Origin: an uncultured Pseudomonadota bacterium
Lineage (GTDB): Bacteria > Pseudomonadota > Gammaproteobacteria > Burkholderiales > SG8-39
Direction of reading: 5' to 3'
Length of the DNA stretch: 46,067 bases
Assembly: GCA_903829815.1 (NCBI GenBank)
Contig: CAIKRR010000039.1
Coordinates: forward strand, 1-46,067
Part shown: positions 27,140 to 35,140 of the stretch, piece by piece
Layout of the letters: each line of letters opens with the position of its first letter
How positions within the stretch are numbered: position 1 is the stretch's first letter
The notes under the pieces: model-generated
Seen by the model: only the letters and a program-made list of their open reading frames with translations
What the model was told of the DNA's origin: nothing
Databases searched by the model: none
Translations under genes and position numbers: made by a program

Positions 27140-28306
27140 GCGGCCCCACAGCCGGTCGCTTGCACGTCGGGCACCTTCGGTCATGGCAGCAAACTTGGCC
27201 CAGGTGATGTCCGGATGCACCTGCAGGCGGCCGGCAAAGGTGGCAAAGCCGCAGTCCGTTCCGGCAATCACGTTCTCGCGGCCCACAAGCGCCGCATAGC
27301 GGCAGATGCGGTCGGCGATGAGGTCCGGATGCTCGATGAAGTTGGAGGTCGAGTCGAGCACCCCCGGAATGATGATCTTGCCCTCGGGCAGCGTGATGTC
27401 GCGAAACACCCGCCATTCGTGCTCGTGCCGGGGGTTGGCCCCTTCGAACGACACGGCCATCGCCCGCGAGGCGAGGACGGGGCGCAGGATTTCCTCGAGC
27501 GGGATGTCGTGGTTGTGCGGGCCTTCGTAGTTGCCCCAGCACAGATGCAGGCGCAACTGGCTCGCAGGTACGTCGCGGGTGGCCTCCTCGAGTACATCGA
27601 GGTGCAGTCGCACGATGTCGCCAAATTGGGCAAGCGTGAGGTCGGCAAACTGGTTGTTCCAGCCCGAGGCAAGGTCGGGGCAGTCCAGTTGCAGGATGAA
27701 GCCTGCTGCAGCGATGGCGTCGTACTCGCGCTTCAACACGGCGCCCAGCGCGCGCAGGTAAGCCTCGTGCGAGTCGTAGTATCGGTTGCCCAGAAAGCGC
27801 GCAGCCTGACCGGGCGATACCGCGCTCATGAACTGCTCGGTGCCGGCACCGCCGGCCTGCGTGGCCTGTGTGCCGATGGCCGCCTTGAAGCGCGCGATGT
27901 CCTCGTCAGCCGCACCGAAGTCACGCCAGGCGATCGGGCCGGTACAGGCTGGACGCGCCACGGTGCGCCCGATCGCCGAGTCGGCGGCCGCCGCGAAGAA
28001 GGCCGGAAAGTCGCGCGCATCGCGGCTGACGGGAATGGCGACCGTCTCGCCCTCGAAGCCGCTGAGGCGATCCTTGATGTAGGTGGAGTAATCAGGCTTG
28101 GCCTGCTCCCCATCGTTGATGATGTCGATGCCGCAGGCGCGCTGGCGCGCGACGATGGCGCTCACCGCATCAGCGGCCAGGGCGTCGAAGTCAGCGGGCA
28201 GCGCTGCCTTGCCCGACTCCTTGTCCAGCAGCACGGTGAGCAGTCGTTCCGGGCGTGGCAGGCTGCCGGTGTGAGTCGTGAGTATCCGTTCGTCGCTCTG
28301 TTTCAT
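27125..28306 (-). CDS. MetE C-terminal-like zinc methyl/alkyl transferase
   Basis: The 393 residues resemble the catalytic half of cobalamin-independent methionine synthase and epoxyalkane:CoM transferase: TTHTGSLPRP at the start, DIINDGEQAKPDYSTYI, LQLDCPDLA, and RLHLCWGNYEGPHNHDIPLE. AGTDCGF follows later. His and Cys in HLC plus the later Cys fit the zinc-binding ligands of the family. It lacks the N-terminal half of true MetE, so it is unlikely to be the housekeeping methionine synthase and more likely moves an alkyl group between a thiol and another donor or acceptor. It is the last gene of the seven-gene minus-strand run, 9 bases after the dienelactone hydrolase. Confidence 0.75.
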   Translation of the reverse strand: MKQSDERILTTHTGSLPRPERLLTVLLDKESGKAALPADFDALAADAVSAIVARQRACGIDIINDGEQAKPDYSTYIKDRLSGFEGETVAIPVSRDARDFPAFFAAAADSAIGRTVARPACTGPIAWRDFGAADEDIARFKAAIGTQATQAGGAGTEQFMSAVSPGQAARFLGNRYYDSHEAYLRALGAVLKREYDAIAAAGFILQLDCPDLASGWNNQFADLTLAQFGDIVRLHLDVLEEATRDVPASQLRLHLCWGNYEGPHNHDIPLEEILRPVLASRAMAVSFEGANPRHEHEWRVFRDITLPEGKIIIPGVLDSTSNFIEHPDLIADRICRYAALVGRENVIAGTDCGFATFAGRLQVHPDITWAKFAAMTEGARRASDRLWGRSGGG

Positions 28307-28315
28307 CGCGAGGTC

Positions 28316-29029
28316 TCAGGCCTTGGCGGGCGCATCGAGGTGCTGGTGCAGGAAATCGACGCTCAGGGCGAGGGCTCGTTCGGCCTCGGGCTGGCTCCAG
28401 GTGCGCCCGCCCTTGCGGGCGAAGGCATGGTCGGCCCCGGGGTACTTGTGGATGGTCACGAGCGGGCTCGGTGAGAGCCTGCGCTCGAGCAGTTCGTTCA
28501 CTTCGGCCTGCACCCAGCGGTCGCGCATCGCCATGTGCAGCATGAAGGGGTGCGAGAGGTTCGGGGTTTCGCGGATGTTGTGCTCGATGTAGGTGCCGTA
28601 GTAAGCCACCGCACAGTCGATGTCGGTGCGACAGCACATGAGGAAGCACAGCTTTCCGCCCAGGCAGTAGCCCACGGCACCGACCCGACCGTTGCAATCG
28701 GGCAGCGTGCGCAGATAGTCGCGCGTGTCTTCCATATCGCGCACACCGAGGTCGTAGTCAAAGTCGTAGTACAGGTCGAACGCCTTCTTCACGTCCTCGG
28801 GCTTGCCATCGGAGAGTTCCACGCCCGGTTCCTGACGCCAGAAGAGGTCGGGCACGAGGCACACGAAGCCGGCTTCGGCAAACTCGTGCGCGTGGTGGCG
28901 CATGGTGTCGTTCACGCCCCAGATTTCCATGATGGCGATGACCGCACCCTTGGGGGGGCCATCGGGAATGGCGAGGTAGGCACCCATCGTGCCATCGCGA
29001 AGCGGTACCTGGATAGTGCGGGTCTGCAT
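28316..29029 (-). CDS. Dienelactone hydrolase family protein
   Basis: The 237-residue alpha/beta hydrolase starts MQTRTIQVPLRDGTMGAYLA. It has Glu35 in MEIWGVN, the nucleophile Cys122 in VGYCLGGKL and His in GADHAF, matching the Glu/Cys/Asp/His set of dienelactone hydrolases. These open lactone rings after ortho cleavage of (chloro)catechols, but the family also has other esterase roles. The upstream frame extension contains no family sequence. It is placed between the amidohydrolase and the MetE-like gene on the same strand. Confidence 0.85.
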   Translation of the reverse strand: MQTRTIQVPLRDGTMGAYLAIPDGPPKGAVIAIMEIWGVNDTMRHHAHEFAEAGFVCLVPDLFWRQEPGVELSDGKPEDVKKAFDLYYDFDYDLGVRDMEDTRDYLRTLPDCNGRVGAVGYCLGGKLCFLMCCRTDIDCAVAYYGTYIEHNIRETPNLSHPFMLHMAMRDRWVQAEVNELLERRLSPSPLVTIHKYPGADHAFARKGGRTWSQPEAERALALSVDFLHQHLDAPAKA

Positions 29030-29109
29030 GAGGTGTCTCCGGAGTTCGGGTGTTGGCGTGTCCGGGTGTTCGCGTGCGGCGCCTGACCGCCCGCCCACCG
29101 GTTCGTTCG

Positions 29110-30108
29110 TCAGAGGCGCAGCAAGGTCTTTGCGTTGCCCTCGAAGATCGCCGCGCGCTCGGCGGCGCTGATCTCCAGACCATTCACCGCGTTGATGGTC
29201 TCGCGCATCAGCGCGCGCCCCTGCTCCGAATCGAAAGGGGCATCGGAGGCAAAGAGGCAATGGGCGGTACCGAAGAAGTCGTGTCCGCACCGGGTTGCGC
29301 TCAGGTTGCCGTTGAGGGCGGTGTCGGCATAGAGCTTTCGGTAGTACTCGATCGGCGGGCGCTGGATGCCCGAGCGCTGCGCCACCGGATTAGTGCCATC
29401 GGTCTCGAAGATCTGCTCGAATCCGAGCGTGATCTTGCCGGCAAAGTACGGAATCATCCCGCCCATGTGGTGGGTGATGATCTTCAGGTCGGGCAGTTCG
29501 TCGAAGAGTCCCGAGTAGATGAGCCGCGTCATGCAGGCCGTGGTTTCATAAGGCCAGCCGAAGGTGAACCAGATCTCGTTCTCGGAGGATTTTTCGGTCG
29601 TGTAATCGGCATGCTGCGGGCCGCGGATCGGGTGTACCCAGACCGGCAGGTCGCGCCGTGCCATTTCCTGGAAGAGCGGACGAAATTCAGGCGCGCTGAG
29701 GGGCGTGCCCGCTACATTGGTAAACATCTGGATGCCGCGCGCGCCCAGGGTATCGATGGCCCGCGCGGTCTCCTCGAGGCAGGCCTCGACATTGTTCATC
29801 GGCATCGAGGCGGTGAACGTGGGAAAGCGGTCTGGGTAGCGTGCGCACAGATCGGCAAGGCCATCGTTGGCGATGCGTGCCAGTTGCGGGGTCAGCTCGG
29901 GCGGCCCGAGCAGTTCGATCGGCGGGTTGGCAAGCGACAAGACCTGCTGCATGCCGTCGAACTCATCGAGCATGCGAAGGCGCGCGTCGACATCCCAGAG
30001 CGTGGGCAGTTTCGGGAATGCGGTGAGCGCGATATGACCGGGCACCCGGCGCTCGAGTTGTTCGAGCACGCTCCTGGGCATGAAGTGGTTGAATACATCG
30101 AGAATCAT
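29110..30108 (-). CDS. Amidohydrolase-2 family protein (ACMSD/resorcylate-decarboxylase-like)
   Basis: The 332 residues match the amidohydrolase_2 family: MILDVFNHFMPRSVLEQL at the start, WVHPIRGPQH, ITHHMGGMIPYFAGK, DFFGTAHCLFASDAPFD and ISAAERAAIFEGNAKTLLRL. The metal-site His and Asp residues after the N-terminus are present. The N-terminal DxHxH reads DVFNH, so the first metal-binding His is Phe. I recall similar forms among decarboxylases of this family, and they favour a one-metal decarboxylase or hydrolase. The substrate is unknown; the neighbours suggest a ring-derived carboxylate. Confidence 0.8.
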   Translation of the reverse strand: MILDVFNHFMPRSVLEQLERRVPGHIALTAFPKLPTLWDVDARLRMLDEFDGMQQVLSLANPPIELLGPPELTPQLARIANDGLADLCARYPDRFPTFTASMPMNNVEACLEETARAIDTLGARGIQMFTNVAGTPLSAPEFRPLFQEMARRDLPVWVHPIRGPQHADYTTEKSSENEIWFTFGWPYETTACMTRLIYSGLFDELPDLKIITHHMGGMIPYFAGKITLGFEQIFETDGTNPVAQRSGIQRPPIEYYRKLYADTALNGNLSATRCGHDFFGTAHCLFASDAPFDSEQGRALMRETINAVNGLEISAAERAAIFEGNAKTLLRL

Positions 30109-30144
30109 GAGGGGCGCTCCGCGCTGGGCTGCTGGCAAGGTGCG

Positions 30145-30570
30145 TCAGTTTCGCAGATTCGACCCGTACAGTGCCGCCTTGCACCCGGCCGCGCTACCGA
30201 TCGCCGACAGGAGCGTGCCCCAGGTGAGGTCGATCGCCACCAGGTGGCCGCTGAAGAGGGTGAGGGTGGCCCAGTTGGTGAGGTCGTAGGTCGCGTAGGC
30301 AACAAAGCCAAAGAGCGCACCCTGCCGCGCCGCCACCCCGACTCGCCCTGCTGCGAGGCCAGGCGCCACGCAGAAGATGACAAGGCCGGTGACGTAGACG
30401 AGGTAGAAGAGTGCCGCCGGTACCAGTCGCGGTTCCTTCAGCAGAATGGGGCCGAGGGCCGCCTGGTAGATGTCGGGCGACAGGTAGGCCAGCCAGAGGT
30501 AGTCGAGCAGGCACAGTGCCAGCGCGGTGCCGAGCCAGGCGAGCGCCCAGTGTTTCATCGAGGGTTTCAT
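30145..30570 (-). CDS. DUF2177 family membrane protein
   Basis: The 141-residue protein has four membrane segments. WLGTALALCLLDYLWLAYLS, the charged ALGPILLKEPRLVPAALFYL and YATYDLTNWATLTLF are typical of DUF2177. No function is established for the family. It sits between guanine deaminase (15 bases) and the amidohydrolase (36 bases) in the minus-strand run. Confidence 0.8.
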   Translation of the reverse strand: MKPSMKHWALAWLGTALALCLLDYLWLAYLSPDIYQAALGPILLKEPRLVPAALFYLVYVTGLVIFCVAPGLAAGRVGVAARQGALFGFVAYATYDLTNWATLTLFSGHLVAIDLTWGTLLSAIGSAAGCKAALYGSNLRN

Positions 30571-30585
30571 GCCGTTCGGCTCCGG

Positions 30586-31920
30586 TCAGGGTTGATGGCG
30601 TTCGTCACGTTCATGGTGCAGCACGCCTGCTATCCAGGTCGCGCGCACCGCGCGGTCATCGGCCAGCACGATCTGCGCGAAGAGCTGGTCTTCGAGGGTC
30701 TCGCATTCGGTGAGTCGCCGAGCAATGAGCGGGGTCGAGGCCAGATCGAGCAGCACGAGGTCAGCCTCCATGCCGGGTGCGATCGACCCGACACGATCCT
30801 CAAGACGGAGGGCTTCGGCGGCACCGCGGGTGGCCAGATACCAGGCGTGTACGGGGCTCAGCGAGTAGCCCACCGCCTGCGCCGCGCGGTACGCGGCCAG
30901 CATGGTCGCAAAGGGCGAGAAACTCGTGCCTCCCCCCAGATCGGTGGCAAGGCCGGTGCGGATCGGGCGATCGGCACGCTTCAGATCGCGCACCCGGCAG
31001 GCGCCACTCGCGAGAAACTCGTTCGAGGTCGGGCAGTGGGCGATGCTCGTGCCGGTGTCGTGCAGGCGCGCCATCTCGCGCTCCGACAGGTGGATGCCAT
31101 GGCCGTAGATGGCCCGTGGGCCCAGTTGCCCGTAATGGTCATAGACGTCGAGGTAATCGAGCCGATCCGGGTACAGCGATCGTACCCAGGCCAGTTCGGG
31201 CAGCGTCTCGGCCAGGTGCGACTGCAGATAGGTACCCGGATTGGCCTGCCACAGTGCGCCTGCCATGGCCATCTGCTCGGGGCTGCTGGTGGGGGCAAAG
31301 CGCGGCGTGATGCAGTACTGCAGCCGACCCTGGCCGTGCCAGCGGTCGATGAGCGCCTGCGATTCATCGTGGCCGCGCTGCGCGCTGTCACGCACGCGGG
31401 CGGGTACGTTGCGGTCCATGAGCACCTTGCCCGCCATCATGCGCATGCCGAGTGCTGAGGCTTCGCTGAAGAAGGCATCGACCGATTGCGGATGCACGCT
31501 GCAGTAGACCGCACCGCTGGTGGTGCCGTTACGCAGGCACTCGCCGAGAAAGGCCCGTGCCATGTTGCGCGCGTAGGCTTCATCGGCGCAGCGCGCCTCG
31601 GCCACGAAGGCGTAGCGCTCGAGCCAGTCGATGAGCTGCGTGCCATAGGCGCCGATGATCGGGGTCTGCACGTAGTGCACATGACTGTCGATGAAACCGG
31701 GGGCAATGAGTTCGTGCTGCCCGCACTGGCGCAGGGGTATCGGTACCCCTGCGCTGCCGATCAGGGTGTGACGCAGCGATTCAAACGAGCCAAAGGCCTC
31801 GATATGGCCCTCGTTGATGATGATGAGTGCATCGGTTTCATGGCGCAGGCTGGGCGCTTCGCCGGCCAGAAACGGGTCGGCCTCGAGGGTGATGGCAGCG
31901 CCGCGCAGGGCATGACGCAT
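30586..31920 (-). CDS. guaD: Guanine deaminase (amidohydrolase superfamily)
   Basis: The 444 residues follow the GuaD pattern: PGFIDSHVHYVQ with metal ligands His80 and His82, FLGECLRNGTTSGAVYCSVH, TPRFAPTSSPEQM, LQSHLAE, YGHGIHLSE, HCPTSNEFLASGACR, GLATDLGGGTSFSPF and GMEADLVLLDL near the end. It would deaminate guanine to xanthine in the cytoplasm. No xanthine dehydrogenase genes are visible in the window. The start codon lies 5 bases after the panB stop, so the two are tightly linked. Confidence 0.85.
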   Translation of the reverse strand: MRHALRGAAITLEADPFLAGEAPSLRHETDALIIINEGHIEAFGSFESLRHTLIGSAGVPIPLRQCGQHELIAPGFIDSHVHYVQTPIIGAYGTQLIDWLERYAFVAEARCADEAYARNMARAFLGECLRNGTTSGAVYCSVHPQSVDAFFSEASALGMRMMAGKVLMDRNVPARVRDSAQRGHDESQALIDRWHGQGRLQYCITPRFAPTSSPEQMAMAGALWQANPGTYLQSHLAETLPELAWVRSLYPDRLDYLDVYDHYGQLGPRAIYGHGIHLSEREMARLHDTGTSIAHCPTSNEFLASGACRVRDLKRADRPIRTGLATDLGGGTSFSPFATMLAAYRAAQAVGYSLSPVHAWYLATRGAAEALRLEDRVGSIAPGMEADLVLLDLASTPLIARRLTECETLEDQLFAQIVLADDRAVRATWIAGVLHHERDERHQP

Positions 31921-31925
31921 GGGGT

Positions 31926-32780
31926 TCAGGCCGGGTAGCAGTGCTCGGCAGCCGGGAAGCTGCCATCCTTCACGCTCGCCACATAGGCGCGTACCGCGCC
32001 TTCGATGCTGGTGGCGCCATCCATGAAGTTGCGCACGAAGCGCGCCTTGCGTCCGGGCGGGATGTCCAGTGCGTCGTAGACCACCAGTACCTGGCCGCTG
32101 CAGACAGGGCTGGCGCCGATGCCGATGGTGGGTATGCGCACTGCTGCGCAGACTGCATCAGCCAAAGGGCGCGGCACCCCTTCCATCAGCAGCATGTGGG
32201 CACCGGCCGATTCGAGGGCCTTCGAGGCCTCGAGGATGCGCGCCGCATCCTCGGGGCTGCGCCCCTGGATCCGAAAGCCGCCAAAGACATTGGCCGACTG
32301 GGGCGTGAGCCCGACATGGGCACACACCGGTATTCCGCGACGGGCGAGAAACTCTACCGTCGGGGCCATTTCGAGCCCGCCCTCGATCTTCACCATCTGG
32401 GCACCTGCCTGCAGCAGACGGGCGGCATGGCCGAAGGTGTCTCCCGGGCTCACCTGCGAGGTGCCAAAGGGCATGTCGCTGATGATGAAGGCGCTGCGCG
32501 AGCGGCGCGCAACGCATTCGGTGTGGTAGATCATGTCGGCAAGGGTTACCGGAATCGGCAGGTCGCGCCCCTGCACGACCATGCCGAGCGAATCGCCGAT
32601 GAGGAGCGAATCGACGCCGGCCCCTTCGAGGAGGGCGGCAAAGCCGGCGTCATAGCAGGTGAGCATCGCGATCTTCTCGCCGCTCTCGTGCATCTGGCGC
32701 ATGTCGAGCAGGGTCTTGCGGCGGGTCGGCGCTGCCGCCTGCTGTGTCGGTGCGCTCGACGAGGCCTTGGGTGAGGTCAT
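31926..32780 (-). CDS. panB: 3-methyl-2-oxobutanoate hydroxymethyltransferase (PanB)
   Basis: The 284-residue enzyme makes ketopantoate from alpha-ketoisovalerate and methylenetetrahydrofolate, the first step of pantothenate synthesis. LTCYDAGFAALLEGAGVDSL, LIGDSLGMVVQGRD, VKIEGGLEM, IPVCAHVGLTPQ and IPTIGIGASPVCSGQVLVV are diagnostic. A Ser/Ala/Thr-rich N-terminal extension of about 20 residues precedes the conserved core. The usual partner panC is not next to it; instead it lies between an FAD monooxygenase and guanine deaminase. Confidence 0.95.
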   Translation of the reverse strand: MTSPKASSSAPTQQAAAPTRRKTLLDMRQMHESGEKIAMLTCYDAGFAALLEGAGVDSLLIGDSLGMVVQGRDLPIPVTLADMIYHTECVARRSRSAFIISDMPFGTSQVSPGDTFGHAARLLQAGAQMVKIEGGLEMAPTVEFLARRGIPVCAHVGLTPQSANVFGGFRIQGRSPEDAARILEASKALESAGAHMLLMEGVPRPLADAVCAAVRIPTIGIGASPVCSGQVLVVYDALDIPPGRKARFVRNFMDGATSIEGAVRAYVASVKDGSFPAAEHCYPA

Positions 32781-32804
32781 GATCCAGAGTCGCCTTGCAA
32801 GGGG

Positions 32805-34088
32805 TCAGTGCGCGGCGGGCGCACCCGCGGCCGCGGGCTGGAAGGTCTCGAGCGAATAGCCGGCAATCTTCTTGTAGTTCTCCGACAGGGTGCGCAGGTC
32901 GTCCTGGCTGATCACGTCGTCGATGTGACGGAAGGGCTTGCCACCGCTCAGTTCGTCAACCTTGATGATGAGGTAATCGGGCGGGAATTCGCGGTTGGTC
33001 TGAACGATCTTTGCCGTGGGCGCAAGACGCAGTGTCTCGTAGGCCTGCAAGGCCTCGCGCAGGTCGGCATGGTTCGCGATCTGGTCGACCAGGGTGCGGG
33101 CGTCGATCGCGCTTTGTGCCGAACCGGTCGAGCCGCGCGGGTACATCGGGTGCGCCGCATCGCCCATGAAGGTGACCCGGTTGAAGGTCCAGCGTGGTAC
33201 CGGATCCTTGTCGACCATCGGGTACTCGAGGATCTGGTCGGCGTGCTGGATCATGTCGGCCACGTCGAGCCAGTCGAAGTGCCAGTCGGCATAGATCGGC
33301 AGGAAGTCCTCGAGGCGTCCGGGCTTGTTCCAGTCGTTCATGCTGACCGAGGGTTGGCGGATCTCGGCCATCCAGTTGATGAGCTGATTGCCTTCGCCGT
33401 CGATGTCATCGACGATCGGGTAGATCACCATCTTGCCGGTTTCAATGTTGCCCACCCGCACATAGGACCGCCCGGTCAGGAAAGGCTTGCAGCGGGTCAC
33501 GCCACGCCAGGTGTTGATGCCGGCGAAGGCCATCTTCTCGTCCGGGTAGAACTGTCGTCGCACGGTCGAATTGACCCCGTCGGCGGCGATCGCTACAGCG
33601 GCGCGTACCGAGGGCAGCTGCGCGCCGCTCGAGGTTTCGCGAAAGTGCACCGTCACACTGTTCTCGTCCTGGTCAACGCCGGTGCAGCCATGATTGGTGA
33701 TGAGGGCCTGGGGGCCGAGGCGTTCGAGCGCCGCCTCGTAGAGCACCCGATGCAGCTTGCCGCGATGAATGCCGAATTCGGGGAAGGGGTAGCCGCCATA
33801 GCGGCCTCGGTCTTCCTTGTAGATGAACTGTCCGAAGCGGTTGAAGAACACGCTCTCGCGGTTTTCGATGGCAACCGCACGAAGCTTGTCCTCGAGGCCG
33901 AGCGCGCAGAATTCACGTGTGGCATGCGGCAGGAGGGTGATGCCCACACCGAGTTCCTTCACTTGCGGTGCACTTTCGTAGACGCGGCATGGAATGCCTC
34001 GCGCGTGCATGTGCAGGGCAAAGGTGAGTCCGGCGATGCCCCCGCCAATGACGACGATGTCTCCTGCGGCCTGTTGCGACTGAGTCAA
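32805..34088 (-). CDS. FAD-dependent aromatic-type monooxygenase
   Basis: The 427 residues form a group A flavoprotein hydroxylase: an FAD-binding dinucleotide fold GDIVVIGGGIAGLTFALHMH, an AIAADGVNSTVRRQF segment, and VTFMGDAAHPMYPRGSTGSA for the ribityl contact. I start it at TTG 34088 (LTQSQQ), which has GGAG six bases upstream; no ATG or GTG lies between it and the glycine motif, and the long upstream extension of the frame is not family-like. The reaction would be NAD(P)H- and O2-dependent ring hydroxylation of a small aromatic or heteroaromatic acid. It is the first gene of the minus-strand run, 24 bases before panB. Confidence 0.82.
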   Translation of the reverse strand: MTQSQQAAGDIVVIGGGIAGLTFALHMHARGIPCRVYESAPQVKELGVGITLLPHATREFCALGLEDKLRAVAIENRESVFFNRFGQFIYKEDRGRYGGYPFPEFGIHRGKLHRVLYEAALERLGPQALITNHGCTGVDQDENSVTVHFRETSSGAQLPSVRAAVAIAADGVNSTVRRQFYPDEKMAFAGINTWRGVTRCKPFLTGRSYVRVGNIETGKMVIYPIVDDIDGEGNQLINWMAEIRQPSVSMNDWNKPGRLEDFLPIYADWHFDWLDVADMIQHADQILEYPMVDKDPVPRWTFNRVTFMGDAAHPMYPRGSTGSAQSAIDARTLVDQIANHADLREALQAYETLRLAPTAKIVQTNREFPPDYLIIKVDELSGGKPFRHIDDVISQDDLRTLSENYKKIAGYSLETFQPAAAGAPAAH

Positions 34089-34256
34089 GGCAAGCTCCAG
34101 ATCGGTGGATGGCGACAATGCGGTGAGTTTATCACCGGGCTGCCTGCGATCAGGACGACTCGGGCGGCGCGGCTCGGCCGGATCGTGCCGAGGCCGCGCG
34201 CGCGCTGCAAGGGCCTGTGATCTAATGCGTTCATCCAATATCTGCCTCGATGCCGC

Positions 34257-35132
34257 ATGGCAACCCCGTTTCGCACCATTGCCCTCATCGGGCGTTACAA
34301 GAGTCGCGATGTCGCTGCGCCATTGGCGCGCCTGGGGCGTTACCTCGTGCGTGCCGGGTGCGAAGTACTGGTCGATCGGCAGACCGCCGAGGCGAGCGGG
34401 GTGCGCCTCTTCGAGGTGGCCGATTTCGATGCAATCGGGCGTCGCGCCGACCTGGCTGTCGTGATGGGTGGCGATGGCAGCATGCTGTCGGCCGCACGGG
34501 AACTGGCGCCGCACGGTACGCCGCTTGTCGGCATCAATCAGGGACGCCTTGGATTCACCACCGATATCGAGGCCGGGTCGATGCAGGCGAGCATGACCGC
34601 GATTCTGGCCGGTGACTATCAATCCGAACGTCGCGCCATGGTCGATGTGCGGGTAGAGCGTGGTGACAAGGTGATCATTCGGGCGGTCGGGCTCAACGAC
34701 GCGGTGGTCAGCAAAGGCGCTACGGGGCGTCTTATCGAAGTGAGCGTGCATATCGATGAGCGCTTCGTCTACGACCTTCGCAGCGACGGTCTGATCATTG
34801 CCACGCCAACCGGTTCGACCGCCTACGCACTCTCCTCGAACGGTCCGATCCTGCACCCCGGCGTGAGCGGGTTTGCGCTGGTGCCGATCTGTCCGCACAC
34901 GCTCTCCAATCGGCCCATCACCATTCCTGACCGGAGTCGTGTAGCGCTCTCGATGACGCACGCGCCCGATGCAAAGTTGCATGTCGACGGGCAACCCAAG
35001 GCTGACCTGGTGGCCGGTGATCGGGTCTGCATCCGTCGTTCGCGCCACACGGTACGATTCATTCACCCGCCGGGTTACGACTACTTCGACATGCTGCGCG
35101 GCAAGCTGCGCTGGAGCGAGGCCCCACTCTAG
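34257..35132 (+). CDS. nadK: NAD kinase
   Basis: The 291-residue enzyme phosphorylates NAD to NADP. VMGGDGSMLSAAREL carries the GGDG motif, INQGRLGFTTDI and GLNDAVVSKG follow, and SDGLIIATPTGSTAYALSS is the conserved substrate-binding stretch. It lies 8 bases before recN. In many betaproteobacteria these two genes follow divergent hrcA; here the divergent neighbour is a flavoprotein monooxygenase and I see no CIRCE element in the 168-base gap. Confidence 0.97.
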   Translation: MATPFRTIALIGRYKSRDVAAPLARLGRYLVRAGCEVLVDRQTAEASGVRLFEVADFDAIGRRADLAVVMGGDGSMLSAARELAPHGTPLVGINQGRLGFTTDIEAGSMQASMTAILAGDYQSERRAMVDVRVERGDKVIIRAVGLNDAVVSKGATGRLIEVSVHIDERFVYDLRSDGLIIATPTGSTAYALSSNGPILHPGVSGFALVPICPHTLSNRPITIPDRSRVALSMTHAPDAKLHVDGQPKADLVAGDRVCIRRSRHTVRFIHPPGYDYFDMLRGKLRWSEAPL

Positions 35133-35140
35133 GTCGATCG

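Noticed and set aside
29050..31458. 802-codon open frame on the plus strand opposite the amidohydrolase, DUF2177 and guanine deaminase genes
   Set aside because: It crosses three clear minus-strand genes and their gaps, and the product shows no family features.
32808..34220. 470-codon plus-strand frame opposite the FAD monooxygenase
   Set aside because: The minus strand carries full FAD-binding motifs; the opposing frame is a shadow.
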